45,042 nt of DNA from Chitinophagaceae bacterium (GTDB lineage: Bacteria; Bacteroidota; Bacteroidia; Chitinophagales; Chitinophagaceae): positions 1 to 45,042 of the forward strand of contig CANFLL010000026.1 in assembly GCA_947447825.1 (NCBI GenBank). Direction: 5' to 3'. Position 1 is the stretch's first letter; each line of letters begins with the position of its first letter. Made by a program: the position numbers and the translations under genes. Positions 1 to 8,735 of the stretch are shown piece after piece. The notes below the pieces were generated by a model, which did not search any database, was not told the origin of the DNA, and worked only from the letters and a program-made list of their open reading frames with translations.

Positions 1-51
1 AGAGCTAAAGCGATGCTATCCAACGATGTTTTATTACTGGACTGTTTTTAA
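1..51 (+). CDS. possible C-terminus of the intron-encoded protein (partial)
   Basis: Frame 1 is open from the window edge to a TAA at 49-51, giving 16 residues ending LLLDCF. The stop lies 21 nt before domain V, where the reverse transcriptase/maturase of a group II intron (encoded in domain IV) normally ends. No domain can be recognised in so short a piece, so the call rests on position only. Confidence 0.3.
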   Translation, partial: RAKAMLSNDVLLLDCF

Positions 52-146
52 GCACGTTTGATGATATGATACGAGCCGTATGAAGTGAGAACTTCACGTA
101 CGGTTCTGTGAGAGGCTTGGGCTGAAATGCCCTTGCCTACTCGACT
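1..146 (+). mobile_element. 3' end of a group II intron (domains V and VI)
   Basis: Positions 73-106 form a 34-nt domain V: the arms GAGCCGTATGAAGTG and ACTTCACGTACGGTTC pair around a GAGA-type loop and carry the AGC catalytic triad. Positions 107-145 fold as domain VI: GAG/CTC, AGGC/GCCT and GGGC/GCCC pairs with a likely branch-point A bulged at 139. The 3' splice site should then fall after about 145 or 146, since the branch A usually sits 7-8 nt upstream. The intron body lies outside the window. The flanking 3' exon resembles the hairpin and repeat region near 11.82-12.24 kb, so the intron sits in or beside that repeat. Confidence 0.85.
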
Positions 147-206
147 GTGTCACTTGTGGTTTCGCTAAGATAATCCAATAACAAAAAATAAAAGTACAAT
201 CCTCAG

Positions 207-287
207 CTAGCCCAGGTGTTCGCAATGCTGTTTGTTGATGTTAAGCGAAGCGCATCACGAACTGCTAATAAAGTAGATTTCTAATCC
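207..287 (+). repeat. dispersed stem-loop repeat, copy 1
   Basis: About 80 bp beginning CTAGCCCAGGTGTTCGCAA and ending TTTCTAATCC. Related copies lie at 11939-12018, 12371-12449 and 13217-13297. An imperfect inverted repeat, GTTTGTTGATG (230-240) and CATCACGAAC (253-262), forms the core. The C-to-T change in the left arm keeps a G-U pair. It lies between the intron end and a truncated antitoxin gene. The wider stretch 146-516 also matches the stretch upstream of the intact antitoxin at 12127. Confidence 0.8.
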
Positions 288-396
288 AGTCATAATGTAA
301 AAAATCGCAGATATTTTATTATTGGTGGTTTAAGTATATCATCCACAAACATAGAGAACTTCTGCCATCTCGATAAAACTTCTTAGATTTGACATT

Positions 397-534
397 ATGC
401 ATGTACAATTAGATATAGAATGTAACCAGTTGCTCAAAATTGTGAGGGCATTGCCTTCGGCCAAGCTAAAGCAATTGAAAGAAGAAATTGAAAAAGAATC
501 TAAAATTGCTAATCCAATAAGCACTAACAACTAA
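397..534 (+). pseudogene. truncated PIN-module antitoxin-like gene
   Basis: ATG at 397 opens a 45-residue frame (MHVQLDIECNQLLKIVRAL...) ending at 532-534. Its first ~38 residues match the 74-residue antitoxin at 12127-12351 almost exactly, and about 180 bp upstream also match. Similarity stops near 516, after the codons for the EIEKESKI stretch, so the C-terminal half, normally the toxin-binding tail ending NQWRTK, is missing. No toxin gene follows; the GH127 gene begins 36 bp later. This is best read as a remnant of a duplicated toxin-antitoxin module. A TAGATTTG box at 384-391 looks like a surviving -7 promoter element. Confidence 0.7.
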
Positions 535-570
535 ACTTGAAAAATTCTTAATGAATAATACTTTCAAAAA

Positions 571-2967
571 ATGATGAACTACAAACTACTTCTTTTAATA
601 TTTTGTAGTGTTTGCCTTTCTGCTAACATGCAAGCACAAGAAAAACTATACCCAAACACCTTTCCGTTAAAGAATGTCACTCTGCTTGATGGTCCTTTTA
701 AACATGCGCGTGACCTGAATTTGAAAACATTATTGAAATATGATGTTGATCGTTTACTGGCTCCTTATCGCAAAGAAGCTGGTTTACACCCCAAGGCATC
801 CAGCTATCCTAATTGGATAAAGTTGGATGGGCATATTGGTGGGCATTACCTTTCAGCATTGGCCATCAACTACGCTTCATTGGGCGACACGGCCTGCAAA
901 CGCCGTATGGATTATATGGTTAATGAATTAAAAGCTTGTCAGGATGCCAATGCAGTCAATCATCCTGATTGGGGAATAGGTTATGTGGGTGGTGTTCAGA
1001 ATAGTGGGGAAGTATGGGTAACCTTTAAAACAGGAAACTTTAAAGCCTATAAAACAGAATGGGTTCCTTGGTATAACCTCCATAAAACGTATGCAGGTCT
1101 TCGGGATGCTTGGAATTATGGCGGAAATGAAATGGCAAAGACCGTGTTTTTGTCCTTTTGCGATTGGGGTGTTCAGATAATATCCCAATTAACAGATGCA
1201 CAGATGGAATCCATGCTGCAAACAGAACACGGCGGCATGAATGAGATATTTGCTGATGCTTATCAAATAACAGGTGATGCTAAATACCTTACTGCCGCAG
1301 AACGGTTTTCGCACAAAGTATTCTTGAATAAACTAGGGGCGAAAATAGATAACTTAGATAATGTTCATGCCAACACACAGATACCTAAGATTGTGGGTTT
1401 TCAACGCATTTCCGAGTTAACAAATAACCCTCTTTACGGTACTGCTGGTTCGTATTTTTGGGAAACAGTGACTACTAATAGAAGCCTGGCTATTGGTGGT
1501 AATAGTAGAAGAGAGAGTTTTCCGGCAGCATCGGCTTGCAGCGATTACCTTAATCTTCCAGAAGGGCCAGAGTCTTGCAACTCTAATAATATGTTGAAGC
1601 TAACAGAAGACCTTTTTCGTGCTAATCCTCAAGCAAAATATGCCGATTATTATGAACGTGCATTGTATAACCATATTCTCTCCACCCAGCATCCGGCGCA
1701 TGGTGGCTATGTATATTTTACGCCAGCTCGCCCCCGCCATTATCGAGTTTATTCTGCTCCTAATGAGGCTATGTGGTGCTGCGTGGGTACTGGTATGGAA
1801 AACCATGGAAAGTATGGAGAGTTCATTTATAGCCATTCGCACGATTCGTTGTTTGTGAACTTATTCATTGCTTCCGAACTAAACTGGAGAGAAAAAGGTA
1901 TTAAGGTAATACAACAGACTAACTTTCCAGATGAAGAGCATACCAAACTAACTATTAATGCAAAGAGTCCTACACGTTTCAAACTGTTAATTAGGCATCC
2001 ATCTTGGGTGTTAGCCAATGATATTAAAGTGATGATTGGCACCGAAACTATTAATCTTCAATCTCAACCATCTACCTACATTACGTTAGATCGTACTTGG
2101 AAAAACGGCGAAGTGGTTACGGTACTTTTGCCCATGCACAATACCATCGAGCAAATGCCGAATGTGCCAAACTATATCACCATCATGCACGGACCAATTT
2201 TACTTGGGGCAAAGACAGGTACGGAAGATTTGAAGGGATTAGTGGCAGATGATAGTCGGTGGGGACATATTGCTGGAGGAGCGTTGTTGCCATTGGATAA
2301 AGCACCAATTATCATTAGCGAAAGGAGTGCCATAGCTACCAGTTTAGTGCCTGTTGTGGGTAAATCATTAACCTTTACAGCACCTAATCTGTTTAAGAAT
2401 AAAGCAGATAAGGCATTAGTGCTTGAACCATTTTTTCGCATTCACGATGCTCGTTATATGATGTATTGGATGGCATTGTTCAAAGCTGAATATCAGCAAG
2501 TAGTAGATTCTTTGGCAATCGTTCAAAAAGAAGCTATTGCTTTAGAAGCCCGCACTGTAGATAAGGTGGCACCAGGAGAGCAGCAACCAGAAGCTGATCA
2601 TAAGGTTTTATTAGTAAACTCTGCTAAAGGAAACTTTCAGAATGAATTTTGGCGTACGGCTAAAAGCGGGGGTTATTTTAGTTATGAGTTGCTTACCCAA
2701 AAGCAGCATAACCTCTCGTTGATGGTGCGGTATTGGGGAAATGAAACAGGCAATAGAACGTTCGATATATTGGTAGATGATGTTAAGCTAGTAACCGAAA
2801 ATGTGGTTGGCAAATGGAATAAAGCATCATTTGTAAACGTTGAATATGCCATTCCCAATAGCCTTACAGTAGGAAAGAGTGCTATAACCGTTAAGTTTCA
2901 ACCATCAATTGATAACAAGGATAACCTTGCTGGAGGCGTATTTTTTGTGAGGTTATTGAAAAATTAA
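571..2967 (+). CDS. GH127 family (DUF1680) glycoside hydrolase, likely beta-L-arabinofuranosidase type
   Basis: 798 residues with a Sec signal peptide (residues 1-22, ending ANMQA|Q), so probably periplasmic. Residues ~30-430 are the GH127 (alpha/alpha)6 catalytic domain. The zinc/thiolate site of the family is visible: E334 and C336 (in GPESCNSNNM) and the C403-C404 pair (in MWCCVGTGMENHG), the first Cys of the pair being the nucleophile in characterised GH127 enzymes. A beta-sandwich region follows, and residues ~690-798 resemble a DUF6805 C-terminal module. GH127 enzymes release L-arabinofuranose, or aceric acid in rhamnogalacturonan II; the substrate here is unproven. The PL4 and DUF4450 genes downstream of the island support plant cell-wall polysaccharide use. 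The ATG at 574 is an equally possible start. Confidence 0.9.
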   Translation: MMNYKLLLLIFCSVCLSANMQAQEKLYPNTFPLKNVTLLDGPFKHARDLNLKTLLKYDVDRLLAPYRKEAGLHPKASSYPNWIKLDGHIGGHYLSALAINYASLGDTACKRRMDYMVNELKACQDANAVNHPDWGIGYVGGVQNSGEVWVTFKTGNFKAYKTEWVPWYNLHKTYAGLRDAWNYGGNEMAKTVFLSFCDWGVQIISQLTDAQMESMLQTEHGGMNEIFADAYQITGDAKYLTAAERFSHKVFLNKLGAKIDNLDNVHANTQIPKIVGFQRISELTNNPLYGTAGSYFWETVTTNRSLAIGGNSRRESFPAASACSDYLNLPEGPESCNSNNMLKLTEDLFRANPQAKYADYYERALYNHILSTQHPAHGGYVYFTPARPRHYRVYSAPNEAMWCCVGTGMENHGKYGEFIYSHSHDSLFVNLFIASELNWREKGIKVIQQTNFPDEEHTKLTINAKSPTRFKLLIRHPSWVLANDIKVMIGTETINLQSQPSTYITLDRTWKNGEVVTVLLPMHNTIEQMPNVPNYITIMHGPILLGAKTGTEDLKGLVADDSRWGHIAGGALLPLDKAPIIISERSAIATSLVPVVGKSLTFTAPNLFKNKADKALVLEPFFRIHDARYMMYWMALFKAEYQQVVDSLAIVQKEAIALEARTVDKVAPGEQQPEADHKVLLVNSAKGNFQNEFWRTAKSGGYFSYELLTQKQHNLSLMVRYWGNETGNRTFDILVDDVKLVTENVVGKWNKASFVNVEYAIPNSLTVGKSAITVKFQPSIDNKDNLAGGVFFVRLLKN

Positions 2968-3069
2968 GAATGTGATGAGATTGAGCTAGAAAGTTGATAC
3001 CCTCAATGATTTAAAGTATTAAGCACCCTCCGTTGTATGAATCAATCCAGAAGGAGTGGAATCAATAGT

Positions 3070-4395
3070 CTACTTTTTGGGAATCTCTACAACGAAAGTG
3101 GTGCCTTTGCCAAGTGTGCTGTCTACTTTTATCTTCCCTTTGTGGGCATCTATCACCATTTTCACGTAGCTCATTCCTAAACCAAAGCCTTTAATGTTGT
3201 GTACATTGCCTGTATGTGCTCTGTAGAACTTTTCGAAAATATGCTTCACACTTTCTCTGCTCATCCCAATGCCATTATCTTGAACGGAAACTAGGAAATG
3301 TTTTGAAGAACTGTGTGTAGATACTTTTATCACCACATTTTCATTGCTATATTTAATGGCATTATCTATCAGATTAGAAAACATGTTGGTAAAATGAACT
3401 TCATCAACCAGTGCTAAATCTGATTGTGCATTCAGTTTTAATTCCACAATGCCTTTCTTTTCTTCTAATTGCAAAGCATAATTCTCTAATGTTTTATTAA
3501 TTATATCATGAACATGAACCTCCGAAGTATTTAGTTTCATCTCCTGCCTTTCCTGAACAGCCGCCTGCAGAATTGATTCTACATGTCTATTCATCCTTTT
3601 GTTCTCTTCTTTTATTATACCAGTAAAATAGTTCAACTTAGTTTTATCATTCTGCACTTTCTCATTTTTCAAAGCATCAACAGCCAAAGAAATGGTTGCT
3701 AATGGGGTCTTTAGTTCATGCGTCATATTATTGATAAAGTCACTTTTAATTTCGCTGAGTTTCTTTTGGTTCAGAAGTGTTCGTAGTGTCACAAAAAAGG
3801 CAGTCACTATTACCAATAAAAAGCCGATAGCCCCCAAAATAATCCACCTCAACGATCCCCAAACTTGCTTTGTAAAGTCTGGCACAATCACTATCAGGTG
3901 TTCTGGTGCGCTGATGCCATCCAAATCAGCAGCGGTTTCTGGCCCAATGCCCACAAACAATCGTTTGTTTGCGGTAGTGTCCCAATAGGCTTGCTCAAAA
4001 TTGGGTGTGTGCATTTCAAAGTCTTCAGTACTATTAATGATCGCAAACTCAAACTTTAAAAATTGCAAATCTGCCTTCTTAAATGCTTGAGTAAGTTTTT
4101 TCTGAACATCTTCTAATTTAAACTTCTCATCAACGGTAGGTGGATTAATCAACATAGGCATACCCGAACCCAATGAATGGAAGTTTATTTTGCTACGTAA
4201 TTTAATGCTAGGGGCTGTGGACATATCATTATATAATCCAACGGCAACTGATACGCCTGCCTGATTGATTTTGTTGTTAAACTCGCTTCTTCTTAGCACT
4301 AACAAATTGTCGAGCCAAGATGCTTGTAAAAGTATAAGCCCTAATAAGGAAAGCGTAATTAGTATAACAATAATGGGTAACGTTTTTTTCATCAT
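3070..4395 (-). CDS. membrane sensor histidine kinase (HisKA + HATPase_c)
   Basis: 441 residues. TM1 is at ~7-24 and TM2 at ~181-205, with a periplasmic sensor region between. The dimerisation/phosphoacceptor motif is NNMTHELKTPLATIS with H226. The ATPase domain shows the N box (N341-N345), G1 (DNGIG, from D373) and G2 (GFGLG, 403-407). It autophosphorylates on His in response to an unidentified signal. No response regulator is adjacent, so it is an orphan here. The start is ambiguous between two consecutive Met codons (4395 and 4392). A TATATTTG -7 box only 2 nt upstream of the first ATG makes the second a plausible leaderless start. It is convergent with the GH127 gene. Confidence 0.93.
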   Translation of the reverse strand: MMKKTLPIIVILITLSLLGLILLQASWLDNLLVLRRSEFNNKINQAGVSVAVGLYNDMSTAPSIKLRSKINFHSLGSGMPMLINPPTVDEKFKLEDVQKKLTQAFKKADLQFLKFEFAIINSTEDFEMHTPNFEQAYWDTTANKRLFVGIGPETAADLDGISAPEHLIVIVPDFTKQVWGSLRWIILGAIGFLLVIVTAFFVTLRTLLNQKKLSEIKSDFINNMTHELKTPLATISLAVDALKNEKVQNDKTKLNYFTGIIKEENKRMNRHVESILQAAVQERQEMKLNTSEVHVHDIINKTLENYALQLEEKKGIVELKLNAQSDLALVDEVHFTNMFSNLIDNAIKYSNENVVIKVSTHSSSKHFLVSVQDNGIGMSRESVKHIFEKFYRAHTGNVHNIKGFGLGMSYVKMVIDAHKGKIKVDSTLGKGTTFVVEIPKK

Positions 4396-4397
4396 GG

Positions 4398-4405
4398 CAA
4401 ATATA
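4398..4405 (-). promoter_or_regulatory. Bacteroidota -7 box (TATATTTG) for the histidine kinase
   Basis: On the minus strand TATATTTG ends 2 nt before the first ATG, matching the TAnnTTTG consensus. No good TTTG -33 box is seen at the right distance. The 317-bp divergent interval 4396-4712 holds this box and the promoter of the HAD gene, and nothing else I can identify. Confidence 0.5.
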
Positions 4406-4646
4406 ATTGTTAGAATCTGCTATTAAAATCGCACAAAGAACCTTTACCTACATTTTAACGGAGTATTGAAAATAGTTAAAAGAATAAGAATTTGTGATTT
4501 GAAAAACAGTATTATTCCAAGATAATTAAAGCAGTAAATACGCTGAAATTTTGGAACCTTAATTATAAGTTGAGCTGTGAACTACTGCAATGATGCAATA
4601 TTTATTTGTCCAATTAATCAATTCAATCATTTGTTTATTGTTTTAG

Positions 4647-4678
4647 TTTGAACTACAAACAGCCAAAACCTATATTTT
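4647..4678 (+). promoter_or_regulatory. Bacteroidota-type promoter for the HAD gene
   Basis: TTTG at 4647-4650, a 20-nt spacer and TATATTTT at 4671-4678 match the TTTG-N19-21-TAnnTTTG sigma-ABfr promoter except for the last base. The predicted start of transcription is about 30 nt upstream of the ATG at 4713. Confidence 0.6.
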
Positions 4679-4712
4679 CGCAACAAGGCAATATCAATAA
4701 ATTATCAGCTTA

Positions 4713-5405
4713 ATGGAATATAAACAATTTAGTCACTTTTCTTTTGATCTTTGGTTAACACTCATTCAATCTAATCCTGAATACAAACAAAAGCGAAACA
4801 GGCTGATGATTGATCATTTTAACATCACTTTTGAACCTACAGTTGTAGATGAAACTTACAACAAGTTCGATAAGCTTTTTAATAATATCAACGAAATAAC
4901 TGGTGGAAATCTGGATGCTAAAGAGCTTTGGTTAATATTTTTAGCTGAAATGAATGTTGATGTTAAGTTGCTTAATCTTGAATCCCTGCAAGCGTTTAAT
5001 GAAAAAACAGAAAAATTATTCTTCGAGTTTCATCCAACACTGATAGATGAACGTACACCCCAACTTTTTAAGCGGTTGGTTAGTGAAGGTCATACCATTA
5101 GTTTATTGTGCAATACTGCCTTCACGGAGAGTTCATTTTTAAAGAAGCTTTTGGTTAAACTAGGTATTGATGAATATTTCAGTTTTAAACTTTTTTCTGA
5201 TGAAATGGGTTATTCAAAACCTAACATAAAAGTGTATGAGCAAATGTTTGAGGAAGTTCAAAAGCTACGATCACTCACCAAAAAGGATGTTTTACACATA
5301 GGCGATAATCCCAGAGCCGATTTGTGGGGTGCAAACAATTTTGGTATTGAAGCAAGGTTGCTTTTGCCAGGAGAAACTGTTGTAACGGTGTTTGAGAACA
5401 ACTAA
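4713..5405 (+). CDS. HAD-superfamily hydrolase
   Basis: 230 residues, cytosolic. The four HAD motifs are visible: nucleophile D12 in FDLWLTL, N134-T135 in LLCNTAF, K169 in MGYSKPN, and GDNPRADLWG with D198 and D203. Residues ~20-105 form the helical cap. In motif I the second Asp, the general acid of typical HAD phosphatases, is Trp (D-x-W). Such substitutions occur in dehalogenase-like HAD clades, so phosphatase activity should not be assumed. It is transcribed alone from its own promoter; the substrate is unknown. Confidence 0.88.
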   Translation: MEYKQFSHFSFDLWLTLIQSNPEYKQKRNRLMIDHFNITFEPTVVDETYNKFDKLFNNINEITGGNLDAKELWLIFLAEMNVDVKLLNLESLQAFNEKTEKLFFEFHPTLIDERTPQLFKRLVSEGHTISLLCNTAFTESSFLKKLLVKLGIDEYFSFKLFSDEMGYSKPNIKVYEQMFEEVQKLRSLTKKDVLHIGDNPRADLWGANNFGIEARLLLPGETVVTVFENN

Positions 5406-5518
5406 GAAATATTGTGAAAATATACTGAGCTATTTGAAGTGAAATTCAGGATTTTACCTATCGCCTACTTCTTACTATTTATTTCTCACACCTCTATTGG
5501 GAAGATTTAATTTACTAA

Positions 5519-6298
5519 ATGAACATACATCTACTTATTCAAAACATCATTCAACAGCCTGTGCCAGCATTGCTTGTGGTGTGCAATTTGGTTATTATTG
5601 AAAGTTTATTATCAGTAGATAATGCAGCAGTGTTGGCCACAATGGTGATGGATTTGCCTCAAAAGCAACGGAAAAAGGCATTGAAGTATGGCATTTTTGG
5701 TGCCTATTTGTTTCGGGGTCTTGCTCTTTTGTTCGCCACTTTTTTAGTTCAATTTTGGTATTTAAAACCTTTAGGTGGTTTATACCTCATCTATTTGTTA
5801 GTTGATTGGTGGAAAAATAGAAACGAAGAAAGTGCCGTTGAGTCCACTCATGATAAAAATGATAAGTGGCTCTACAAAACCCTTCACAAATACATTGGTA
5901 CCTTTTGGTCAACCGTATTACTAGTCGAACTGATGGATGTTGCTTTTTCCATAGATAATGTTTTTGCAGCAGTGGCATTTTCAAACAATATTGTTTTGAT
6001 ATGGATAGGCGTATTTATTGGCATACTGGCCATGCGTTTTGTAGCACAGATATTCATATCATTAATGGAAAAATATCCTTTCCTAGAAAGCTGTGCCTTT
6101 GTAGTTATCGGTATTTTAGGAATAAAACTACTCTTATCGGTCATCCCTCATTTCTATCCAGAAGCTACTTTTAGTCACTTACTAGAAAGCCATGAGGCTG
6201 ATTGGCTTACATCTGGGTTAACCATCCTTATTTTCTTAATTCCCTATTTAATTAGGGTTTTATTATATCGGCCTAAGGATAAAGATTTTAATATATAA
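5519..6298 (+). CDS. TerC family integral membrane protein
   Basis: 259 residues with about seven predicted transmembrane segments. Both acidic TerC signatures are present: IIESLLSVDNAAVLATMV (E29, D34, N35) and VELMDVAFSIDNVFAAVAFS (E137, D140, D146, N147). TerC/YkoY proteins are linked to tellurite resistance and, in other bacteria, to metal (Mn) export during protein secretion; the acidic motifs probably bind the metal. It is a single gene with no ter cluster alongside. The precise role in this organism is inferred from the family only. Confidence 0.92.
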   Translation: MNIHLLIQNIIQQPVPALLVVCNLVIIESLLSVDNAAVLATMVMDLPQKQRKKALKYGIFGAYLFRGLALLFATFLVQFWYLKPLGGLYLIYLLVDWWKNRNEESAVESTHDKNDKWLYKTLHKYIGTFWSTVLLVELMDVAFSIDNVFAAVAFSNNIVLIWIGVFIGILAMRFVAQIFISLMEKYPFLESCAFVVIGILGIKLLLSVIPHFYPEATFSHLLESHEADWLTSGLTILIFLIPYLIRVLLYRPKDKDFNI

Positions 6299-6635
6299 AC
6301 CAATGCCGTTTAGTTAAGATAAAAATTAACCGCCAAGTCCTCAGCGTTGTTAACACTAAAAAACGAAGGACAAACTCAAGAGTAGCTTATTTAATGTTTG
6401 AATTTAAAAACGCAGAGGTGGAGCTTATTATCAGATTAAGTTTAACTAAAATGAATTGATGTATAAGCCAATATATTCTAATTGAATAGCCTCGTTAACT
6501 TGATCGTTTATACCATTAAATAATAAAATAGTTGAATACATTATAGTCAGGAATTCAGGAGGTGTACTGCCAATATTTCGTGTTTATTTTCTTTGGCAGA
6601 CAAATTGAATATTTGGCGGCACAACAATAAATATT
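6299..6635. other. intergenic stretch with no recognised feature
   Basis: 337 bp between terC and grpE. I see no open frame, strong hairpin or clear terminator. Around 6606-6616 a weak AATATTTG resembles a -7 box for grpE with one mismatch, but there is no well-spaced -33 element. No CIRCE-like operator is evident. Confidence 0.5.
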
Positions 6636-7199
6636 ATGGAAGAGAAAGAAATACTTGAGAAAAACGACAATATCACAGAAACTGTAGACAATGCTGCTGA
6701 CGAAAATGCAGCTAATTCTGGAAATGTTACAGAGCAAACACCCGAAGTGAGTGAAGTTGAAAAACTTACCAATGAATTGAACGAGCAAAAAGACAAGTAT
6801 TTACGCTTGATGGCCGAGTTTGACAACTTTAGAAGAAGAACCGCTAAAGAGCGTTTAGATTTAATTCAAACTGCTGGTAAAGACATCGTAGTTAGTTTAT
6901 TAGATGTTTTAGATGACTGCGATCGTGCAGAAAAACAACTACAATCAAATGCAGACATTTCAGTGCAAAAGGAAGGCGTTCAATTAGTTTTTAATAAAAT
7001 CAGATCTACATTGCAAAGCAAGGGCGTTAAAGCAATGGAAAGCATCAACACTGAATTTGATGTAGAAAAGCATGAAGCAATCACTGAAATCCCTGCTCCA
7101 AACAAATCTATGATAGGAAAAGTATTAGATGAAGTGATGAAGGGATACTATCTTAATGATAAAATTATCCGTTTTGCTAAAGTAGTAGTAGGCAAATAA
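6636..7199 (+). CDS. grpE: GrpE, nucleotide exchange factor of DnaK
   Basis: 187 residues. An acidic, poorly conserved N-terminus (~1-45) leads into the long coiled-coil with the signature RLMAEFDNFRRRTAKER (~61-77). The C-terminal beta-wing carries EVMKGYYLNDKIIRFAKVVV. GrpE dimers release ADP from DnaK. dnaJ follows 68 bp downstream in the same direction, a common Bacteroidota arrangement; dnaK is not in the window. Confidence 0.97.
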   Translation: MEEKEILEKNDNITETVDNAADENAANSGNVTEQTPEVSEVEKLTNELNEQKDKYLRLMAEFDNFRRRTAKERLDLIQTAGKDIVVSLLDVLDDCDRAEKQLQSNADISVQKEGVQLVFNKIRSTLQSKGVKAMESINTEFDVEKHEAITEIPAPNKSMIGKVLDEVMKGYYLNDKIIRFAKVVVGK

Positions 7200-7267
7200 A
7201 CCAATAGTTAGTGGCTTGCAATGAGCTTTATGCTAGCAATATTTTACAATTACATTTATAGTTTAAA

Positions 7268-8434
7268 ATGAAAAGGGATTATTACGAAATATTAGGTGTT
7301 TCTAAAGGGGCATCTCCTGATGAAATTAAAAAAGCATATCGTAAGGTGGCTATGCAGTTTCACCCAGATAGAAATCCTGGCGATAAATCGGCTGAAGACA
7401 AGTTTAAAGAAGCAGCAGAAGCTTACGAGGTTTTGAGTGATGCCGATAAGAAAGCAAAGTATGATCGTTTTGGTCATCAAGCTTTTGGTCCAGGAATGGG
7501 CGGCGGAGGCGGAAGAGGTGCTTCTAACATGGAAGACATCTTTAGCCAATTTGGCGACATCTTTGGCGATGATTCTTTTGGTAGTTTCTTTGGCGGTGGA
7601 GGCAGAGGTCGTGGCGGGTCTGGCGGTGGCAGACCGCAAGGTCAACGAGGTAGCAATTTACGCATTAAAATGAAGCTTACCCTAGAAGAAATAGCTACAG
7701 GTGTAACCAAGAACGTTAAAGTTAAAAAGAATGTTACCTGTACTACCTGTAGTGGTAGTGGTGCAAAAGATAAAAACAGTGTTACTACTTGTAATACCTG
7801 TCATGGAAGTGGTCAAGTAAAACGTGTTACCAATACCTTTTTAGGTCAAATGCAAACCGTAACTGCTTGCCCTACTTGTCATGGTCAAGGGCAAACAATT
7901 ACGGCAAAATGTACTTCTTGCCGTGGTGAAGGAAGGGTTTATGGCGAAGAAACTATTAGCATAGATATTCCTGCTGGTGTTTCGGAAGGGATGCAACTTA
8001 GCATGAGCGGAAAAGGTAACGCTGGTGAACGTGGAGGTCCTAACGGTGACTTGATTATTCAGATTGAAGAGGAAAGCCATGCAGAATTGCACAGAGATGG
8101 ATTAAATGTTGCTTACGACCTTTATATCTCTTTCCCTGATGCCGCTTTTGGTACGAGTGTAGAAGTGCCAACAATAGATGGTCGTGCTAAAATTAAGATC
8201 CCAGCTGGCACTCAAAGTGGAAAGATATTCCGACTTAAAGGAAAAGGTTTCCCAGAAGTGCAAGGTTATGGAAGAGGCGATCAATTGGTATATGTGAACA
8301 TCTGGACTCCACAAGATTTAAGCAGTGAAGAAAAGTCGATGTTGGAAAAGCTAAACAATAGTTCAAACTTCAAGCCACGTCCCGATAAGAACAATAAGAG
8401 TTTCTTTGAAAGAGTAAAAGAAGCTTTTAACTAA
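7268..8434 (+). CDS. dnaJ: DnaJ (Hsp40) co-chaperone
   Basis: 388 residues, a full-length type I DnaJ. The J domain (1-70) has the HPD motif at 32-34. A Gly/Phe-rich linker (~72-125) follows. The zinc domain has four CxxCxGxG repeats starting at C158, C175, C201 and C215. The substrate-binding C-terminal domain runs from ~225 to 350. It delivers unfolded proteins to DnaK and stimulates its ATPase. It lies directly downstream of grpE, and a strong terminator 24 bp after the stop closes the unit. Confidence 0.98.
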   Translation: MKRDYYEILGVSKGASPDEIKKAYRKVAMQFHPDRNPGDKSAEDKFKEAAEAYEVLSDADKKAKYDRFGHQAFGPGMGGGGGRGASNMEDIFSQFGDIFGDDSFGSFFGGGGRGRGGSGGGRPQGQRGSNLRIKMKLTLEEIATGVTKNVKVKKNVTCTTCSGSGAKDKNSVTTCNTCHGSGQVKRVTNTFLGQMQTVTACPTCHGQGQTITAKCTSCRGEGRVYGEETISIDIPAGVSEGMQLSMSGKGNAGERGGPNGDLIIQIEEESHAELHRDGLNVAYDLYISFPDAAFGTSVEVPTIDGRAKIKIPAGTQSGKIFRLKGKGFPEVQGYGRGDQLVYVNIWTPQDLSSEEKSMLEKLNNSSNFKPRPDKNNKSFFERVKEAFN

Positions 8435-8457
8435 TACTTCCACTCCACACATAATTA

Positions 8458-8490
8458 AATGCTACTTCAACAATTGGAGTAGCATTTTTT
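8458..8490 (+). terminator. rho-independent terminator after dnaJ
   Basis: A perfect 8-bp stem, ATGCTACT (8459-8466) with AGTAGCAT (8478-8485), is followed by a run of six T. It closes the grpE-dnaJ unit. Confidence 0.85.
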
Positions 8491-8697
8491 ATGCTTGTAA
8501 TGTTTTTTTAGGTACTACAAAGGGGGCAACCACAATGAACATTAACGTTATCACGAAGAGCACAAGGATTGAAGTTTATAATTTTATAGAACTATCAATT
8601 GTGTTCCATTAGCCTTTTTGTACTTTGTTTTTTCATAGTTTGCTTTGTAGTGAAGTTCCTGAATAGTAAGTTTTTGTAGAATATTTTATTTCTATGT

Positions 8698-8728
8698 TTT
8701 GCAACAAAGTTGCAAGTGTATATATTTG
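8698..8728 (+). promoter_or_regulatory. promoter of the MerC gene with an embedded 17-bp palindrome
   Basis: TTTG (8698-8701), a 19-nt spacer and TATATTTG (8721-8728) are a perfect match to the Bacteroidota promoter. Between and over these boxes lies TTGCAACAAAGTTGCAA (8699-8715), a perfect inverted repeat with 7-bp arms and a 3-bp centre. Overlap with the -33 box and spacer is where a repressor would block polymerase. The form fits a Fur/Zur-class metal repressor, but the regulator is an inference. The predicted transcript starts at ~8732-8733, only 3-4 nt before the ATG. Confidence 0.7.
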
Positions 8729-8735
8729 CCGACTG

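Noticed and set aside
8694-8735. Upstream start for the MerC protein
   Set aside because: The ATG at 8694 lies before the -33/-7 boxes, so it would not be on the transcript; the conserved sequence starts at MRLKINWDALG.
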